Positions 55,606-64,000 of a stretch of DNA of 64,000 bases are shown one piece after another. Location of the stretch: NCBI RefSeq assembly GCF_017601095.1, contig NZ_JAGFUX010000001.1:62001-126000 (forward strand). Direction: 5' to 3'. Source of the stretch: Streptococcus suis. Its GTDB lineage: Bacteria > Bacillota > Bacilli > Lactobacillales > Streptococcaceae. The stretch's first letter is position 1. The number at the start of each line of letters is the position of its first letter. A model generated the notes under the pieces. That model saw only the letters and a program-made list of their open reading frames with translations, made no database searches and was not told the DNA's origin. The position numbers and the translations under genes were made by a program.

Positions 55606-57453
55606 ATGTCAAAAATAAGTCTAGATTATTTTTCAGAATGGTATCTTGCTAATCAGTCTGATTTACTGGCAAAGGCAAGATTGTGGCAGGAGGAAAACCA
55701 AAAATTAGTAAATGATTTCTTGCAGACCTGGCCCTTAGAACGGTTGAAGGATATGGATTTGGATGACTATGTAACCGGCAAGGGCCCTGAAAATAAGTCG
55801 CTTTGCTACGAATTGGAACATGGGAAATATCGAGATTTGTATTTAGGAATCCGAGGCGGGAATGCTGGAAAATTTGGGATTTATTGGAGCAAAGAACTAG
55901 CTTCCTATTGTAATCAGAATAATAAACCGTTAGCCCCTGAAGAATTGGCTACAGCATTTTCTCGTTTGAAATATGATTTAATTGCGATTATTCAGAGAGG
56001 TTTAGTCTTAGAATTTGATCATGATGAATTTAATATAAATTCATTCTTTAGTCGTTCTGCGATGGTTACAAAATTACTTTGTATTTATAGTGAATGTAAG
56101 GTATTTACAGGTCTCAATCTTCAAACCAACCAAAAAGAAATTTGGGGAAACTTGCTTCCACTTGAAAAATTAGGTGGGGTTTATAAACAAAACTATCAGT
56201 TGGTGAAAATCCTTTCAGAACGGCACCCAGAGTTGAATGCTGAAATACTAAGTTTTATTTTGTGGGAATTTCGAAATGAGGTATTACCTTCAAACAGTTC
56301 AGTAAAGGAAGAAGACTTGTTTTTGAAAAATCAGTATAGCTCGACCTTGTTAGAAGCAAAGAATGTGATTTTTCGTGGTGCTCCAGGGACAGGTAAAACA
56401 TATCTTGCCCAGCAGATTGCAGCTGATATCATCAGCGGAGGACGTGTCCAAGATATAGAGCAACTCACTATTGAAGAAGAAGAGCGTCTTGGTTTTGTTC
56501 AATTCCACCCAAGCTATGATTACACAGATTTTGTGGAAGGACTTAGACCTGTAAATGTAGGAAGCAGTCTTGGTTTTCAGTTACGAGATGGAATATTTAA
56601 GATTTTCTGTGAGAAGGCTAAAGCTGGGCAAATGTCGGATGCAGATGTGAACACAATTTGGCAGGATTTTCTTCAATCCATTGGAAATGATATAATACAG
56701 CTTAATAATTTTCATTTTAAAGTCAATAGTCGTCAAAATATCACCTATATCGTCCCTGGAGGTTCTGAAGCCAGTCTGACCTTAGAAAATGTTCGTGAAT
56801 ACTTGGAAACTGGGAAGTGGGGAGAAATGAACTACCACTCAACCTATAAAACCCCAATTTTCGAAACTTACATCCTGCCGAAGCTAAAAGAAAGCCAACT
56901 TACCATTACAAACAAGCCCTATGTATTTATTATTGATGAAATAAATAGGGGTGAAATGAGTAAAATTTTTGGTGAACTGTTCTTCTCGCTAGATCCAAGT
57001 TACAGGGGGACAAAGGGGGCGGTCTTTACCCAGTATGCAAATTTACACACAAATCCAACTGAAAAGTTCTATATTCCAGAAAATGTCTACATCATTGGAA
57101 CAATGAATGATATTGATCGATCAGTGGATACATTCGACTTTGCGATGCGAAGGCGATTTACCTTTATCGAAATTACAGCCGAACAGTCCGCTAAAAATAT
57201 GGATTTACCTCAGTTTGTCAAAGAGCAGATGTTTCGCTTGAATCAGGCTATTATTACTATTTGTGGTTTGTCTGCAGATTATCAAATTGGGGCTAGTTAT
57301 TTCAAAGATTCTTCTTCGCCAGAGCTAACGATAAATGAAGCTCCGCTATGGACCAAAAAACTCCAGCCACTTTTGAAAGACTATTTCCGTGGTGATCCGC
57401 ATTCTGCTGAAAAATTGAAACAGCTACAATCAATCTATTTTAACGGAGAGTAG
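55606..57453 (+). CDS. McrB-like AAA+ GTPase, type IV restriction motor subunit
   Basis: A 615-residue protein. Residues about 1-235 form an N-terminal recognition region with GKGPENKSLCYELEHGKYRDL, expected to read modified DNA. The AAA+ core has Walker A FRGAPGTGKTYLAQQ (258-265), Walker B FIIDEINRGEMSKIFGELF (Asp444, Glu445) and MNDID (500-504), equivalent to the MNxxD GTP-specificity motif of McrB. An arginine-rich AMRRRF follows. TTAGGAGG precedes the ATG. The mcrC-like gene starts three bases after its stop. Confidence 0.88.
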   Translation: MSKISLDYFSEWYLANQSDLLAKARLWQEENQKLVNDFLQTWPLERLKDMDLDDYVTGKGPENKSLCYELEHGKYRDLYLGIRGGNAGKFGIYWSKELASYCNQNNKPLAPEELATAFSRLKYDLIAIIQRGLVLEFDHDEFNINSFFSRSAMVTKLLCIYSECKVFTGLNLQTNQKEIWGNLLPLEKLGGVYKQNYQLVKILSERHPELNAEILSFILWEFRNEVLPSNSSVKEEDLFLKNQYSSTLLEAKNVIFRGAPGTGKTYLAQQIAADIISGGRVQDIEQLTIEEEERLGFVQFHPSYDYTDFVEGLRPVNVGSSLGFQLRDGIFKIFCEKAKAGQMSDADVNTIWQDFLQSIGNDIIQLNNFHFKVNSRQNITYIVPGGSEASLTLENVREYLETGKWGEMNYHSTYKTPIFETYILPKLKESQLTITNKPYVFIIDEINRGEMSKIFGELFFSLDPSYRGTKGAVFTQYANLHTNPTEKFYIPENVYIIGTMNDIDRSVDTFDFAMRRRFTFIEITAEQSAKNMDLPQFVKEQMFRLNQAIITICGLSADYQIGASYFKDSSSPELTINEAPLWTKKLQPLLKDYFRGDPHSAEKLKQLQSIYFNGE

Positions 57454-57455
57454 GG

Positions 57456-58712
57456 ATGATGGTTCACTATCTTGTCACAGACAATTCAAAAATCAGCCCA
57501 AATTTGCTCGTAGAGAATCTAAGTAACCGAACTTTAAAGCAGTTGTCTAGGGAAGATTTCCTGCTTTTCCCACCAAATTTAAAACAATCTTCAGACCTCA
57601 AAGCGGACCAATCAATTTTTGAATTGAGAAATGGACAATGGTGGACTTGTAACATCGCTGGTTTTCTTATTGGTCAAGGGGATAGTATGACGATTCGGTC
57701 AAGGTTTAGTCTTGACGATGGGGATGATTTCTTTCTACAATACATGTTGGAAACTGTCCTCCACTACAATGTTACAAAACATCAATTAAATAGTCAGCGA
57801 AATCAATCTTTCTATGACTTGCTTGTCTTTCTGTTCCCTTATTATTTGAACCAGGCTATGTCAAAGGGGATTTATAAAGAATATGTTAAGAATAATTACA
57901 ATGATAGTCATATAAGGGGACGGATTGATATTTCACGACATATCCAACAAAATACCCTTTTTACAGGTCGCATTGCCTATCAGACCAGGGAGTTTTCATT
58001 TGACAATCCTGTAAACCAGCTCATTAGACATACTATTGAAAAAATATGTCATCACCATGCCTTCATCCTAGACACTGAACCAATCATTCGAGAAAATGTT
58101 CAAGCAATTCGACAACTAACACCTACGTATTCTTTAATGGATAGAGGGGCTGTGTTGTTGAAAAACATCAATTCTCCGCTTAGGCACGGCTATTATGAAG
58201 AATATGGTCATTTGCAAGATCTTTGTATCCGAATTTTGCAGGAGGAGAAGATACATTTTGGGTTTCACCATCACAATATCAATGGTTTTCTGATTGACAT
58301 TGCATGGCTTTGGGAGGAATACATCGGAAAAGTTACAAATTGGGAGCACTATGGCCGAGATTCGAAATTAAAAACTCTCCATTTGTTTAAAAATCCAGTA
58401 CATTCGCCCCGCTATCCTGATTTTGTTTATCAAGGAATCCCCATTGATACAAAATATAAACGCATTTTAGATAGCCGTAATGACTATAATCAGTTAACAA
58501 CCTATTTGCATATCTTACAAGCGAAACAAGGTGGTTTTATCCAACCAAGTACTGAAAAATCAGGTTTGGAAAAAATCGGGGAGTTAGCTGGAATGGGTGG
58601 TAATTTATTTGGCTATCACTTCCAGATTCCTCAAACTTACACGGGCTATGAGGATTTTTGTCAGCAGATGAAAAATGAGGAAAAACAGATGCTGGAAAAA
58701 ATCAATTTTTAA
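57456..58712 (+). CDS. McrC-like nuclease subunit of a type IV restriction system
   Basis: A 418-residue partner of the McrB-like protein. The N-terminal half (GRIDISRHIQQN, EFSFDNPVNQLIRHTIEKI) matches the McrBC accessory family. The C-terminal half carries a PD-(D/E)xK nuclease site: Asp322 in RYPDFVYQG and Asp331-Lys333 in IDTKYKR. The pair should cut DNA carrying modified cytosines. GGAG lies about seven bases before the ATG; a second ATG follows directly. Cut preference cannot be told from sequence. Confidence 0.87.
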   Translation: MMVHYLVTDNSKISPNLLVENLSNRTLKQLSREDFLLFPPNLKQSSDLKADQSIFELRNGQWWTCNIAGFLIGQGDSMTIRSRFSLDDGDDFFLQYMLETVLHYNVTKHQLNSQRNQSFYDLLVFLFPYYLNQAMSKGIYKEYVKNNYNDSHIRGRIDISRHIQQNTLFTGRIAYQTREFSFDNPVNQLIRHTIEKICHHHAFILDTEPIIRENVQAIRQLTPTYSLMDRGAVLLKNINSPLRHGYYEEYGHLQDLCIRILQEEKIHFGFHHHNINGFLIDIAWLWEEYIGKVTNWEHYGRDSKLKTLHLFKNPVHSPRYPDFVYQGIPIDTKYKRILDSRNDYNQLTTYLHILQAKQGGFIQPSTEKSGLEKIGELAGMGGNLFGYHFQIPQTYTGYEDFCQQMKNEEKQMLEKINF

Positions 58713-58720
58713 TCGTATAT

Positions 58721-58748
58721 ACAAGCTCAAATCGGGCTTGTTTTTCTA
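58721..58748 (+). terminator. Terminator of the mcrBC operon, right copy of the direct repeat
   Basis: ACAAGCTCAAATCGGGCTT (58721-58739) is identical to 55529-55547 and folds as ACAAGCTC-AAATC-GGGCTTGT followed by T. Confidence 0.85.
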
Positions 58749-58812
58749 TTTCCTAAATGGTCAAATTATGATAAAATGGAGGGAGTGAAATTTTAAGATT
58801 GGAAAGTGAAAA

Positions 58813-59382
58813 GTGGCTCAATTATACTATAAATATGGGACGATGAATTCTGGCAAAACCATTGAAATTCTTAAAGTTGCCCATAACTATGAAGAGCAAG
58901 GTAAGCCTGTCGTCATTATGACCTCTGCCTTGGACACTCGTGATGCCTTTGGCGTTGTTTCAAGCCGTATTGGTATGCGACGTGAAGCAGTAGCAATTGA
59001 TGATGAGATGGACATTTTTGGTTACATTCAGAAAATGGAACCTCGTCCTTATTGTGTCTTGATTGATGAAGCGCAATTTCTCCGCCGTCATCATGTCTAT
59101 GACTTAGCACGAGTGGTAGACGAATTGGATGTTCCAGTTATGGCTTTTGGTCTGAAAAATGATTTCCGAAATGAACTCTTTGAAGGCTCCAAACACTTGT
59201 TGCTTTTGGCAGACAAATTGGATGAAATTAAAACAATCTGCCAGTATTGTTCCAAAAAGGCAACTATGGTGTTGCGAACGCAAGACGGAAAACCAACCTA
59301 TGAAGGCGCTCAAATTCAAATTGGTGGAAATGAAACCTACATCCCAGTTTGCCGCAAACATTATTTTTCGCCAGAAATATAG
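58813..59382 (+). CDS. tdk: Thymidine kinase
   Basis: A 189-residue type II kinase salvaging thymidine to dTMP. The P-loop is [13 protein letters not shown], the Walker B-like segment is [10 protein letters not shown], and zinc ligands are seen in CQYCSKK and VCRKH. The start is GTG at 58813 with GGAAAG upstream, which gives the conserved MAQLYYKYG. It follows the McrBC insertion and precedes a repeat-filled spacer and prfA. Confidence 0.95.
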   Translation: MAQLYYKYGTMNSGKTIEILKVAHNYEEQGKPVVIMTSALDTRDAFGVVSSRIGMRREAVAIDDEMDIFGYIQKMEPRPYCVLIDEAQFLRRHHVYDLARVVDELDVPVMAFGLKNDFRNELFEGSKHLLLLADKLDEIKTICQYCSKKATMVLRTQDGKPTYEGAQIQIGGNETYIPVCRKHYFSPEI

Positions 59383-59843
59383 CCATTTTGAATCAAATAA
59401 AGAAATATGGAGTTACAAATCTGCCCATATTTGGAGATCGGACTTGAACACGCCTATAAGCAAACTAGAAGTTTGTTCGGTCAAATATTTAGAAAGGAAC
59501 TGAATTTGGGCTACGAACTGTGCCTATTTCATGACCTATATATTACAGAAAGGAATTGAACACGCCCTACAAGCTGTGTCAAAAAGATAATTTCTCCAAG
59601 TGTTTGTAACACTTGGTCGAAATTCCTATTTTGACTGTGCTTGCTTAACGGGCTTTGTATCTTAATAGAACTGCACACGCCCTACAAGCTAACTAGAAGT
59701 GTGTTCTTTCCAAATTTTTAGAAAGGAACTGAATTCGGGCTACGAACTGTGCAAAAAAGATAGTTTTTCCTAGGACGCTTTCGTCCTTCGTCAAAACTCC
59801 TATTTTTGCTATGTTCGTTTAACGCCTTTAATATCTTAATTTT
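59383..59843. repeat. Intergenic repeat cluster between tdk and prfA
   Basis: A 461-base gene-free stretch with duplicated modules. AACTAGAAG-type sequence ending GGGCTACGAACTGTGC occurs at 59463-59523 and 59691-59752 with few differences. ACACGCCCTACAAGCT occurs at 59560-59575 and 59675-59690, with a degraded copy near 59448. Two units end in TATCTTAAT (about 59658 and 59832). Strong hairpins are CCAAGTGTT-TGT-AACACTTGG (about 59595) and GGACG-CTTT-CGTCC (about 59773). This looks like a dispersed S. suis intergenic repeat family, which I recall only loosely. It runs to the prfA start codon. Confidence 0.75.
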
Positions 59844-60923
59844 ATGAACATCTACGATCAATTACAGGCGGTGGAAGACCGCTATGAGGAACTTGGTGAA
59901 TTGTTGTCTGACCCTGATGTGGTCAGTGATACCAAGCGTTTTATGGAGTTGTCTAAGGAAGAAGCGGCAACTCGTGATACAGTAACAGCCTACCGTGAAT
60001 ATAAGAATGTACTTCAAAACATCATCGATGCAGAAGAGATGATCAAAGAATCTTCTGGCGATGCTGATTTGGAGGAAATGGCTAAGGAAGAACTTAAACA
60101 AGCTAAGTCTGATAAAGAGGCGTACGAAGAAAAGCTGAAAATCCTTCTTTTGCCAAAAGACCCTAACGATGACAAAAATATCATCTTGGAAATCCGTGGT
60201 GCAGCAGGTGGTGACGAGGCCGCCCTCTTTGCTGGTGACCTTTTGACTATGTACCAAAAGTATGCAGAGGGTCAAGGCTGGCGTTTTGAAGTCATGGAGG
60301 CTTCTTATAACGGTGTTGGTGGTATCAAGGAAGTAGTTGCCATGGTCTCTGGTCAATCCGTTTATTCAAAACTCAAGTATGAATCAGGAGCTCACCGTGT
60401 CCAACGTGTCCCAGTGACAGAAAGCCAAGGTCGTGTCCACACCTCAACAGCGACTGTCCTCATCATGCCAGAAGTTGAAGAAGTGGAATATGACATCGAT
60501 CCAAAAGACCTCCGTGTTGATATCTACCACGCATCTGGCGCCGGTGGACAGAACGTCAACAAGGTTGCGACTGCCGTCCGTATCGTTCACTTGCCAACAA
60601 ACATCAAGGTGGAGATGCAGGAAGAACGGACTCAGCAGAAAAACCGTGAAAAGGCCATGAAAATTATCCGTGCCCGCGTTGCGGACCACTTTGCCCAGAT
60701 TGCCCAAGATGAACAGGATGCAGAGCGTAAATCAACCATTGGTACAGGAGATCGTTCAGAGCGTATCCGTACTTACAACTTCCCACAAAACCGTGTGACA
60801 GACCACCGTATCGGCTTGACCTTGCAAAAGCTGGATACTATTTTGTCAGGAAAGATGGACGAAGTTGTTGATGCCCTCGTGCTCTATGATCAAACGCAAA
60901 AACTGGAAGAGCTTAATAAATAA
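59844..60923 (+). CDS. prfA: Peptide chain release factor 1
   Basis: A 359-residue class I release factor for UAA and UAG stops. The stop-reading motif region follows SAHRVQRVP-like sequence ([12 protein letters not shown]), and the peptidyl-hydrolysis motif [10 protein letters not shown] is near residue 233. The conserved [18 protein letters not shown] start fixes the ATG at 59844. No ribosome site is visible in the 20 bases upstream, which belong to the repeat cluster (AATATCTTAATTTT). prmC starts at the last base of its stop. Confidence 0.95.
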   Translation: MNIYDQLQAVEDRYEELGELLSDPDVVSDTKRFMELSKEEAATRDTVTAYREYKNVLQNIIDAEEMIKESSGDADLEEMAKEELKQAKSDKEAYEEKLKILLLPKDPNDDKNIILEIRGAAGGDEAALFAGDLLTMYQKYAEGQGWRFEVMEASYNGVGGIKEVVAMVSGQSVYSKLKYESGAHRVQRVPVTESQGRVHTSTATVLIMPEVEEVEYDIDPKDLRVDIYHASGAGGQNVNKVATAVRIVHLPTNIKVEMQEERTQQKNREKAMKIIRARVADHFAQIAQDEQDAERKSTIGTGDRSERIRTYNFPQNRVTDHRIGLTLQKLDTILSGKMDEVVDALVLYDQTQKLEELNK

Positions 60924-61756
60924 TGAATTACGCTCAATTATTTGCAGCATACGAAGAACAATTAGTCGCAGCCGGTGAAGAGGCAGAATCCCTGTCCTTC
61001 ACCTTTCGTGGCTTAAAGGGACTGAATTTTACGGAATATCTCCTCCTGCTCCGTCAGGAAGTTAGTCCAGATGACCAAGAACTACTAAACCATATTTTTC
61101 AGCAACTTTCCCAGCACCGGCCTGCCCAGTACATTATTGGCAAGGCTGATTTTCATGGCTTGGAGTTTACGGTAGATGAGCGAGTACTCGTTCCGCGGCC
61201 AGAGACAGAAGAGTTAGTTGATTTGATTTTGCAGGAAAATAGCAGAGCAGGTTTGCGTATCTTAGACATCGGTACAGGAAGTGGCGCTATTGCAATTTCC
61301 CTTGCAAAAGCTAGACCTGATTGGGAAGTGGTAGCAGTTGACATTTCAAAGGATGCCCTAGCAGTGGCTCAGGAAAATGCAAGAACCAACAAAGTCTCAG
61401 TTCACTTTCTAGAATCGGATGTCTTACAAGCAGTGACAGGTCAGTTTGATATCATTGTTTCCAATCCACCCTACATCTCACCAGATGACACAGATGAAGT
61501 TGGGCTCAATGTATTGACTTCTGAGCCACATCTGGCCTTATTTGCAGAAGAAGATGGGCTAGCCATTTATCGTCAAATTGCGGAGCAAGTAGGGGCATTT
61601 TTAAAGGAAAATGGAAAACTCTACTTTGAAATTGGCTACAAGCAAGGGCAAGACCTAACCGACTTACTCACTCTGCATCTCCCCAAAAAGCGAATTCGAG
61701 TTCTCAAAGACCAATTTGGTCAAGATAGAAAGGTTGTCGCGGATGACAATGGATAA
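60923..61756 (+). CDS. prmC: Release factor glutamine methyltransferase
   Basis: A 277-residue SAM methyltransferase modifying the GGQ glutamine of release factors. The SAM loop is ILDIGTGSGAIAISLA and the active-site motif is VSNPPYIS near residue 185. It overlaps the prfA stop by one base (TAATG), so enzyme and substrate are co-translated. Its 3' end overlaps the sua5 start by 14 bases. Confidence 0.95.
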   Translation: MNYAQLFAAYEEQLVAAGEEAESLSFTFRGLKGLNFTEYLLLLRQEVSPDDQELLNHIFQQLSQHRPAQYIIGKADFHGLEFTVDERVLVPRPETEELVDLILQENSRAGLRILDIGTGSGAIAISLAKARPDWEVVAVDISKDALAVAQENARTNKVSVHFLESDVLQAVTGQFDIIVSNPPYISPDDTDEVGLNVLTSEPHLALFAEEDGLAIYRQIAEQVGAFLKENGKLYFEIGYKQGQDLTDLLTLHLPKKRIRVLKDQFGQDRKVVADDNG

Positions 61757-62345
61757 ACTCCGAAAAATTCTTGAAAGTGGTGGTGCTGTTATCCTACCAA
61801 CTGAAACAGTCTATGGACTCTTTGCCCAAGCCTTAAATGAAGAGGCGGTCAATCGTGTCTATCAGTTGAAACAACGTCCGAGGGACAAGGCCATGAACTT
61901 AAATGTCTCAAACCTGAACGATATTTATTTTTTTAGTCAAAATCCACCCTTTTTTCTGGAAAAACTGTATAATAGGTTTATGCCAGGACCGCTAACAATT
62001 ATCCTAAAATCGAACAATAATGTTCCTTTTTGGGTTAATTCAGGTCTGGATACTGTTGGATTTCGTCTGCCAAAGCACAAAAAAACCTTACGTTTGATTG
62101 CAGAAACCGGTCCTTTAATTGGACCGTCAGCTAATGTCTCAGGTCAAGAAAGTGGGAAAGAGTTTAGCAAGCTCCTATCGCAATTCTCCGAAAAAATAGA
62201 AGGATTTGCAGATGACCAAGCATTGACCGGAATTGATTCAACGATCTTAGATCTTTCAGGACCAAGAGCTAGAATACTTCGACAAGGTAGTATCAGCCAA
62301 GAAGAAATCCAAGCAGCTGTTCCTGAAATTGAATTTGAGAATTGA
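61743..62345 (+). CDS. L-threonylcarbamoyladenylate synthase (Sua5/TsaC)
   Basis: A 200-residue YrdC-domain enzyme making threonylcarbamoyl-AMP for the t6A modification of tRNA. Visible are GAVILPTETVYGLFAQA, KQRPRDKAMNLNV, FMPGPLTIIL and PSANVSGQESG. It is a short TsaC-like form without the extra Sua5 C-terminal domain. I chose the ATG at 61743, about ten bases after AAAGG; ATG 61749 is also possible. It is the last gene of the prfA-prmC-sua5 run. Confidence 0.92.
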   Translation: MTMDKLRKILESGGAVILPTETVYGLFAQALNEEAVNRVYQLKQRPRDKAMNLNVSNLNDIYFFSQNPPFFLEKLYNRFMPGPLTIILKSNNNVPFWVNSGLDTVGFRLPKHKKTLRLIAETGPLIGPSANVSGQESGKEFSKLLSQFSEKIEGFADDQALTGIDSTILDLSGPRARILRQGSISQEEIQAAVPEIEFEN

Positions 62346-62449
62346 TTTGTCTGAACTTCGTAATCAAGCACATCGTTTTTCAAGTATTTGGGCTACAAAT
62401 TTGACAAATTGCATTATTTTTTTCAAACACTTATAAAGGAGTACCGTAA

Positions 62450-63709
62450 ATGATTTTTGACAAAGTTGACTACAAAGATTTCGACAAAGAAGTTTGGGAA
62501 GCTATTCAAGCTGAAGAAAAACGCCAACAAAACAATATCGAATTGATTGCTTCTGAAAACGTTGTTTCTAAAGCAGTTATGGCTGCCCAAGGTTCTATTT
62601 TGACCAATAAATACGCTGAGGGTTACCCAGGTCGTCGTTACTATGGTGGTACAGAGTGCGTTGACGTCATCGAAAGCCTTGCCATTGAACGTGCTAAAGA
62701 AATCTTCGGTGCTCAGTATGCCAACGTTCAACCACACTCAGGTAGCCAAGCCAACTGCGCGGCTTACATGGCCTTGATTGAGCCAGGTGACACTGTCATG
62801 GGTATGGACCTGTCAGCCGGTGGTCACTTAACCCACGGTGCTGCAGTAAGCTTCTCAGGACAAACCTATAACTTTGTGGCTTACAACGTTGACGAAGAAA
62901 CTGGTTTGCTTGACTATGATGCTATTTTAGAGCAGGCAAAAGAAGTGCAGCCTAAACTGATTGTAGCAGGTGCTTCAGCCTATGCTCGTATCATTGATTT
63001 TGCAAAATTCCGTGAAATCGCAGACGAAGTTGGTGCTAAATTGATGGTCGACATGGCCCATATTGCAGGTCTTGTAGCAGCAGGTCTTCATCCAAACCCA
63101 GTTCCTCATGCTCATATCACAACGACCACAACCCACAAAACTCTTCGTGGCCCTCGTGGTGGCTTGATTTTGACTAATGATGAAGCGCTTATCAAGAAAA
63201 TCAATTCTGCCATCTTCCCTGGTATCCAAGGTGGTCCACTTGAGCACGTTATCGCTGCGAAAGCTGTTTCCTTCAAAGAAGTTTTGGATCCAGCCTTTAA
63301 AGATTATGCTCAGAAAATTATTGATAATAGCAAGGCTATGGCAGAAGTCTTCCTTGCCAACCCTAATTTCAAAGTCATCACAGGTGGCACAGACAACCAT
63401 CTTTTCTTGGTTGATGTGACAAAAGTAGTTGAGAATGGTAAAGTTGCACAACATCTCTTAGATGAAGTGAATATTACTCTCAATAAAAACTCAATTCCTT
63501 ACGAAAAGCTCTCACCATTCAAAACTAGTGGTATTCGTATTGGTGCAGCAGCTATCACAGCCCGAGGTTTTGGAGAGGAAGAAGCGCGTAAGGTTGCTGA
63601 GTTGACAATCAAAGCCCTTGAAAATGCTGAAAACGAAGCAGTTCTTGAAGAAGTTCGTCAAGAAGTACGTGCTTTAACAGACCGCTTCCCACTTTACGAA
63701 GGTTTATAA
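62450..63709 (+). CDS. glyA: Serine hydroxymethyltransferase
   Basis: A 419-residue PLP enzyme interconverting serine and glycine while charging tetrahydrofolate, linked to fhs in this window. Visible are [33 protein letters not shown], the PLP lysine in [14 protein letters not shown] (about residue 229) and [16 protein letters not shown] precedes the ATG. A 104-base spacer separates it from sua5. Its stop shares a base with the next gene. Confidence 0.96.
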   Translation: MIFDKVDYKDFDKEVWEAIQAEEKRQQNNIELIASENVVSKAVMAAQGSILTNKYAEGYPGRRYYGGTECVDVIESLAIERAKEIFGAQYANVQPHSGSQANCAAYMALIEPGDTVMGMDLSAGGHLTHGAAVSFSGQTYNFVAYNVDEETGLLDYDAILEQAKEVQPKLIVAGASAYARIIDFAKFREIADEVGAKLMVDMAHIAGLVAAGLHPNPVPHAHITTTTTHKTLRGPRGGLILTNDEALIKKINSAIFPGIQGGPLEHVIAAKAVSFKEVLDPAFKDYAQKIIDNSKAMAEVFLANPNFKVITGGTDNHLFLVDVTKVVENGKVAQHLLDEVNITLNKNSIPYEKLSPFKTSGIRIGAAAITARGFGEEEARKVAELTIKALENAENEAVLEEVRQEVRALTDRFPLYEGL

Positions 63710-64000
63710 TGGATATATTTGTAAAAAAAGCTATTATACATCAATTTAGTCCTGATGACACAGAGCTGGTCCTTGCCGACCAGCTTTTGACTGTCAGCCC
63801 TAAAATTGAAGAATACTTGCGCAAGAAAATCGAGCGTGTGTTTTCTGATGAAGCCAAAACTGGACAGTTTGAGCCAGATAGTCCTTTTCTTGATTATTTA
63901 AAAGAGGATTTACTGACCAATTCTGTCAAGATTGCTGGCCTCTGGAAAGAAGAATTTTCCATTTCAGAAAATCTCAAGACCAATGATTTAATCTTTATCG
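63709..64000 (+). CDS. Nucleoid-associated protein, NdpA/YejK-like (3' truncated by window)
   Basis: The frame opens at ATG 63709 within the glyA stop (TAATG) and runs off the window after 97 codons. The start [17 protein letters not shown], then LLTVSPKIEEYLRKKIERVF and FLDYLKEDLL, resembles the 37-kDa nucleoid-associated protein family. In streptococci such a gene often follows glyA. Only the N-terminal part is visible, so the function remains tentative. Confidence 0.75.
   Translation, partial: MDIFVKKAIIHQFSPDDTELVLADQLLTVSPKIEEYLRKKIERVFSDEAKTGQFEPDSPFLDYLKEDLLTNSVKIAGLWKEEFSISENLKTNDLIFI

Noticed and set aside
59383-59843. Repeat cluster as a CRISPR array
   Set aside because: Only two copies of long, diverged modules with internal hairpins and unequal spacing; no short regular repeats and no cas genes.
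59862-60356. Minus-strand frame of 164 codons inside prfA
   Set aside because: Complete overlap with prfA, biased composition (Phe/Leu/Cys-rich) and no start signal; a shadow frame.
62346-62449. Remnant of an acetyltransferase gene between sua5 and glyA
   Set aside because: Some streptococci carry a GNAT gene here, but the 104 bases contain no recognisable GNAT motif.
62975-63454. Minus-strand frame of 159 codons inside glyA
   Set aside because: Shadow of glyA with no independent signals.

Overview
The window looks like a chromosomal segment of a low-GC Gram-positive coccus, most likely Streptococcus suis or a close relative. The evidence is the streptococcal gene order (gyrA-srtA-radC-rex; cysteine desulfurase-prs-CYTH-relQ-nadK-rluD-pta; murB-potABCD; tautomerase-tdk-prfA-prmC-sua5-glyA), split coaB/coaC genes, cre sites and S. 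suis-like intergenic repeats. This placement rests on recalled synteny; no search was run. Nearly all of it is core genome. I saw no rRNA, tRNA, CRISPR array or intact insertion sequence.

Layout. 1-2.9 kb: end of gyrA, sortase A, radC. 2.9-7.0 kb (minus): the redox repressor rex, two small conserved genes, a cysteine desulfurase, prs and a CYTH protein. 7.2-15.6 kb (plus): relQ, nadK, an RluD-type pseudouridine synthase, pta, a heterodimeric ABC exporter, a thioesterase and mutY. 15.6-16.2 kb: a gene-free stretch with its own promoter, strong stems and terminator, read as a candidate structured RNA. 16.2-19.8 kb (minus): pgm, an ECF S component, coaC, coaB. 20-24 kb: fhs, a PrsW-like protease (minus) and a Har/RclA-like flavoprotein disulfide reductase. 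24.1-25.8 kb: an unrecognised gene and phage debris on the minus strand. 25.9-30.3 kb: a lipoprotein, a GNAT, an AlkD-like gene, a DUF1905 gene, an asd-motif RNA, asd and dapA. 30.4-37.6 kb: a glycerol locus made of an unusual flavoprotein, an Mga-like regulator, glpK, a frameshifted glpO and two small membrane proteins where glpF would be expected. 37.7-44.1 kb: a VOC dioxygenase/hydrolase pair, pepF, an ATP-cone protein, an iron alcohol dehydrogenase with a Rex-like operator, and a polysaccharide deacetylase. 44.2-51.2 kb: hom-thrB and murB-potABCD. 51.3-55.2 kb: nth, guaC, a MATE exporter, an unknown membrane-anchored protein and a tautomerase. 55.2-58.75 kb: an accessory insertion between tautomerase and tdk with a small membrane protein and a McrB/McrC-like type IV restriction pair. 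58.8-64 kb: tdk, a repeat-filled spacer, prfA, prmC, sua5, glyA and the start of a nucleoid-associated protein gene.

Links between genes. asd, dapA, hom and thrB form the aspartate-family pathway. rex lies in the same window as a likely target, the alcohol dehydrogenase. Both helix-hairpin-helix glycosylases (MutY and Nth) have lost iron-sulfur cluster ligands. The glycerol locus and the McrBC cassette are the most distinctive accessory systems; the 15.7-16.1 kb RNA candidate and the repeats next to prfA are the most interesting non-coding parts.
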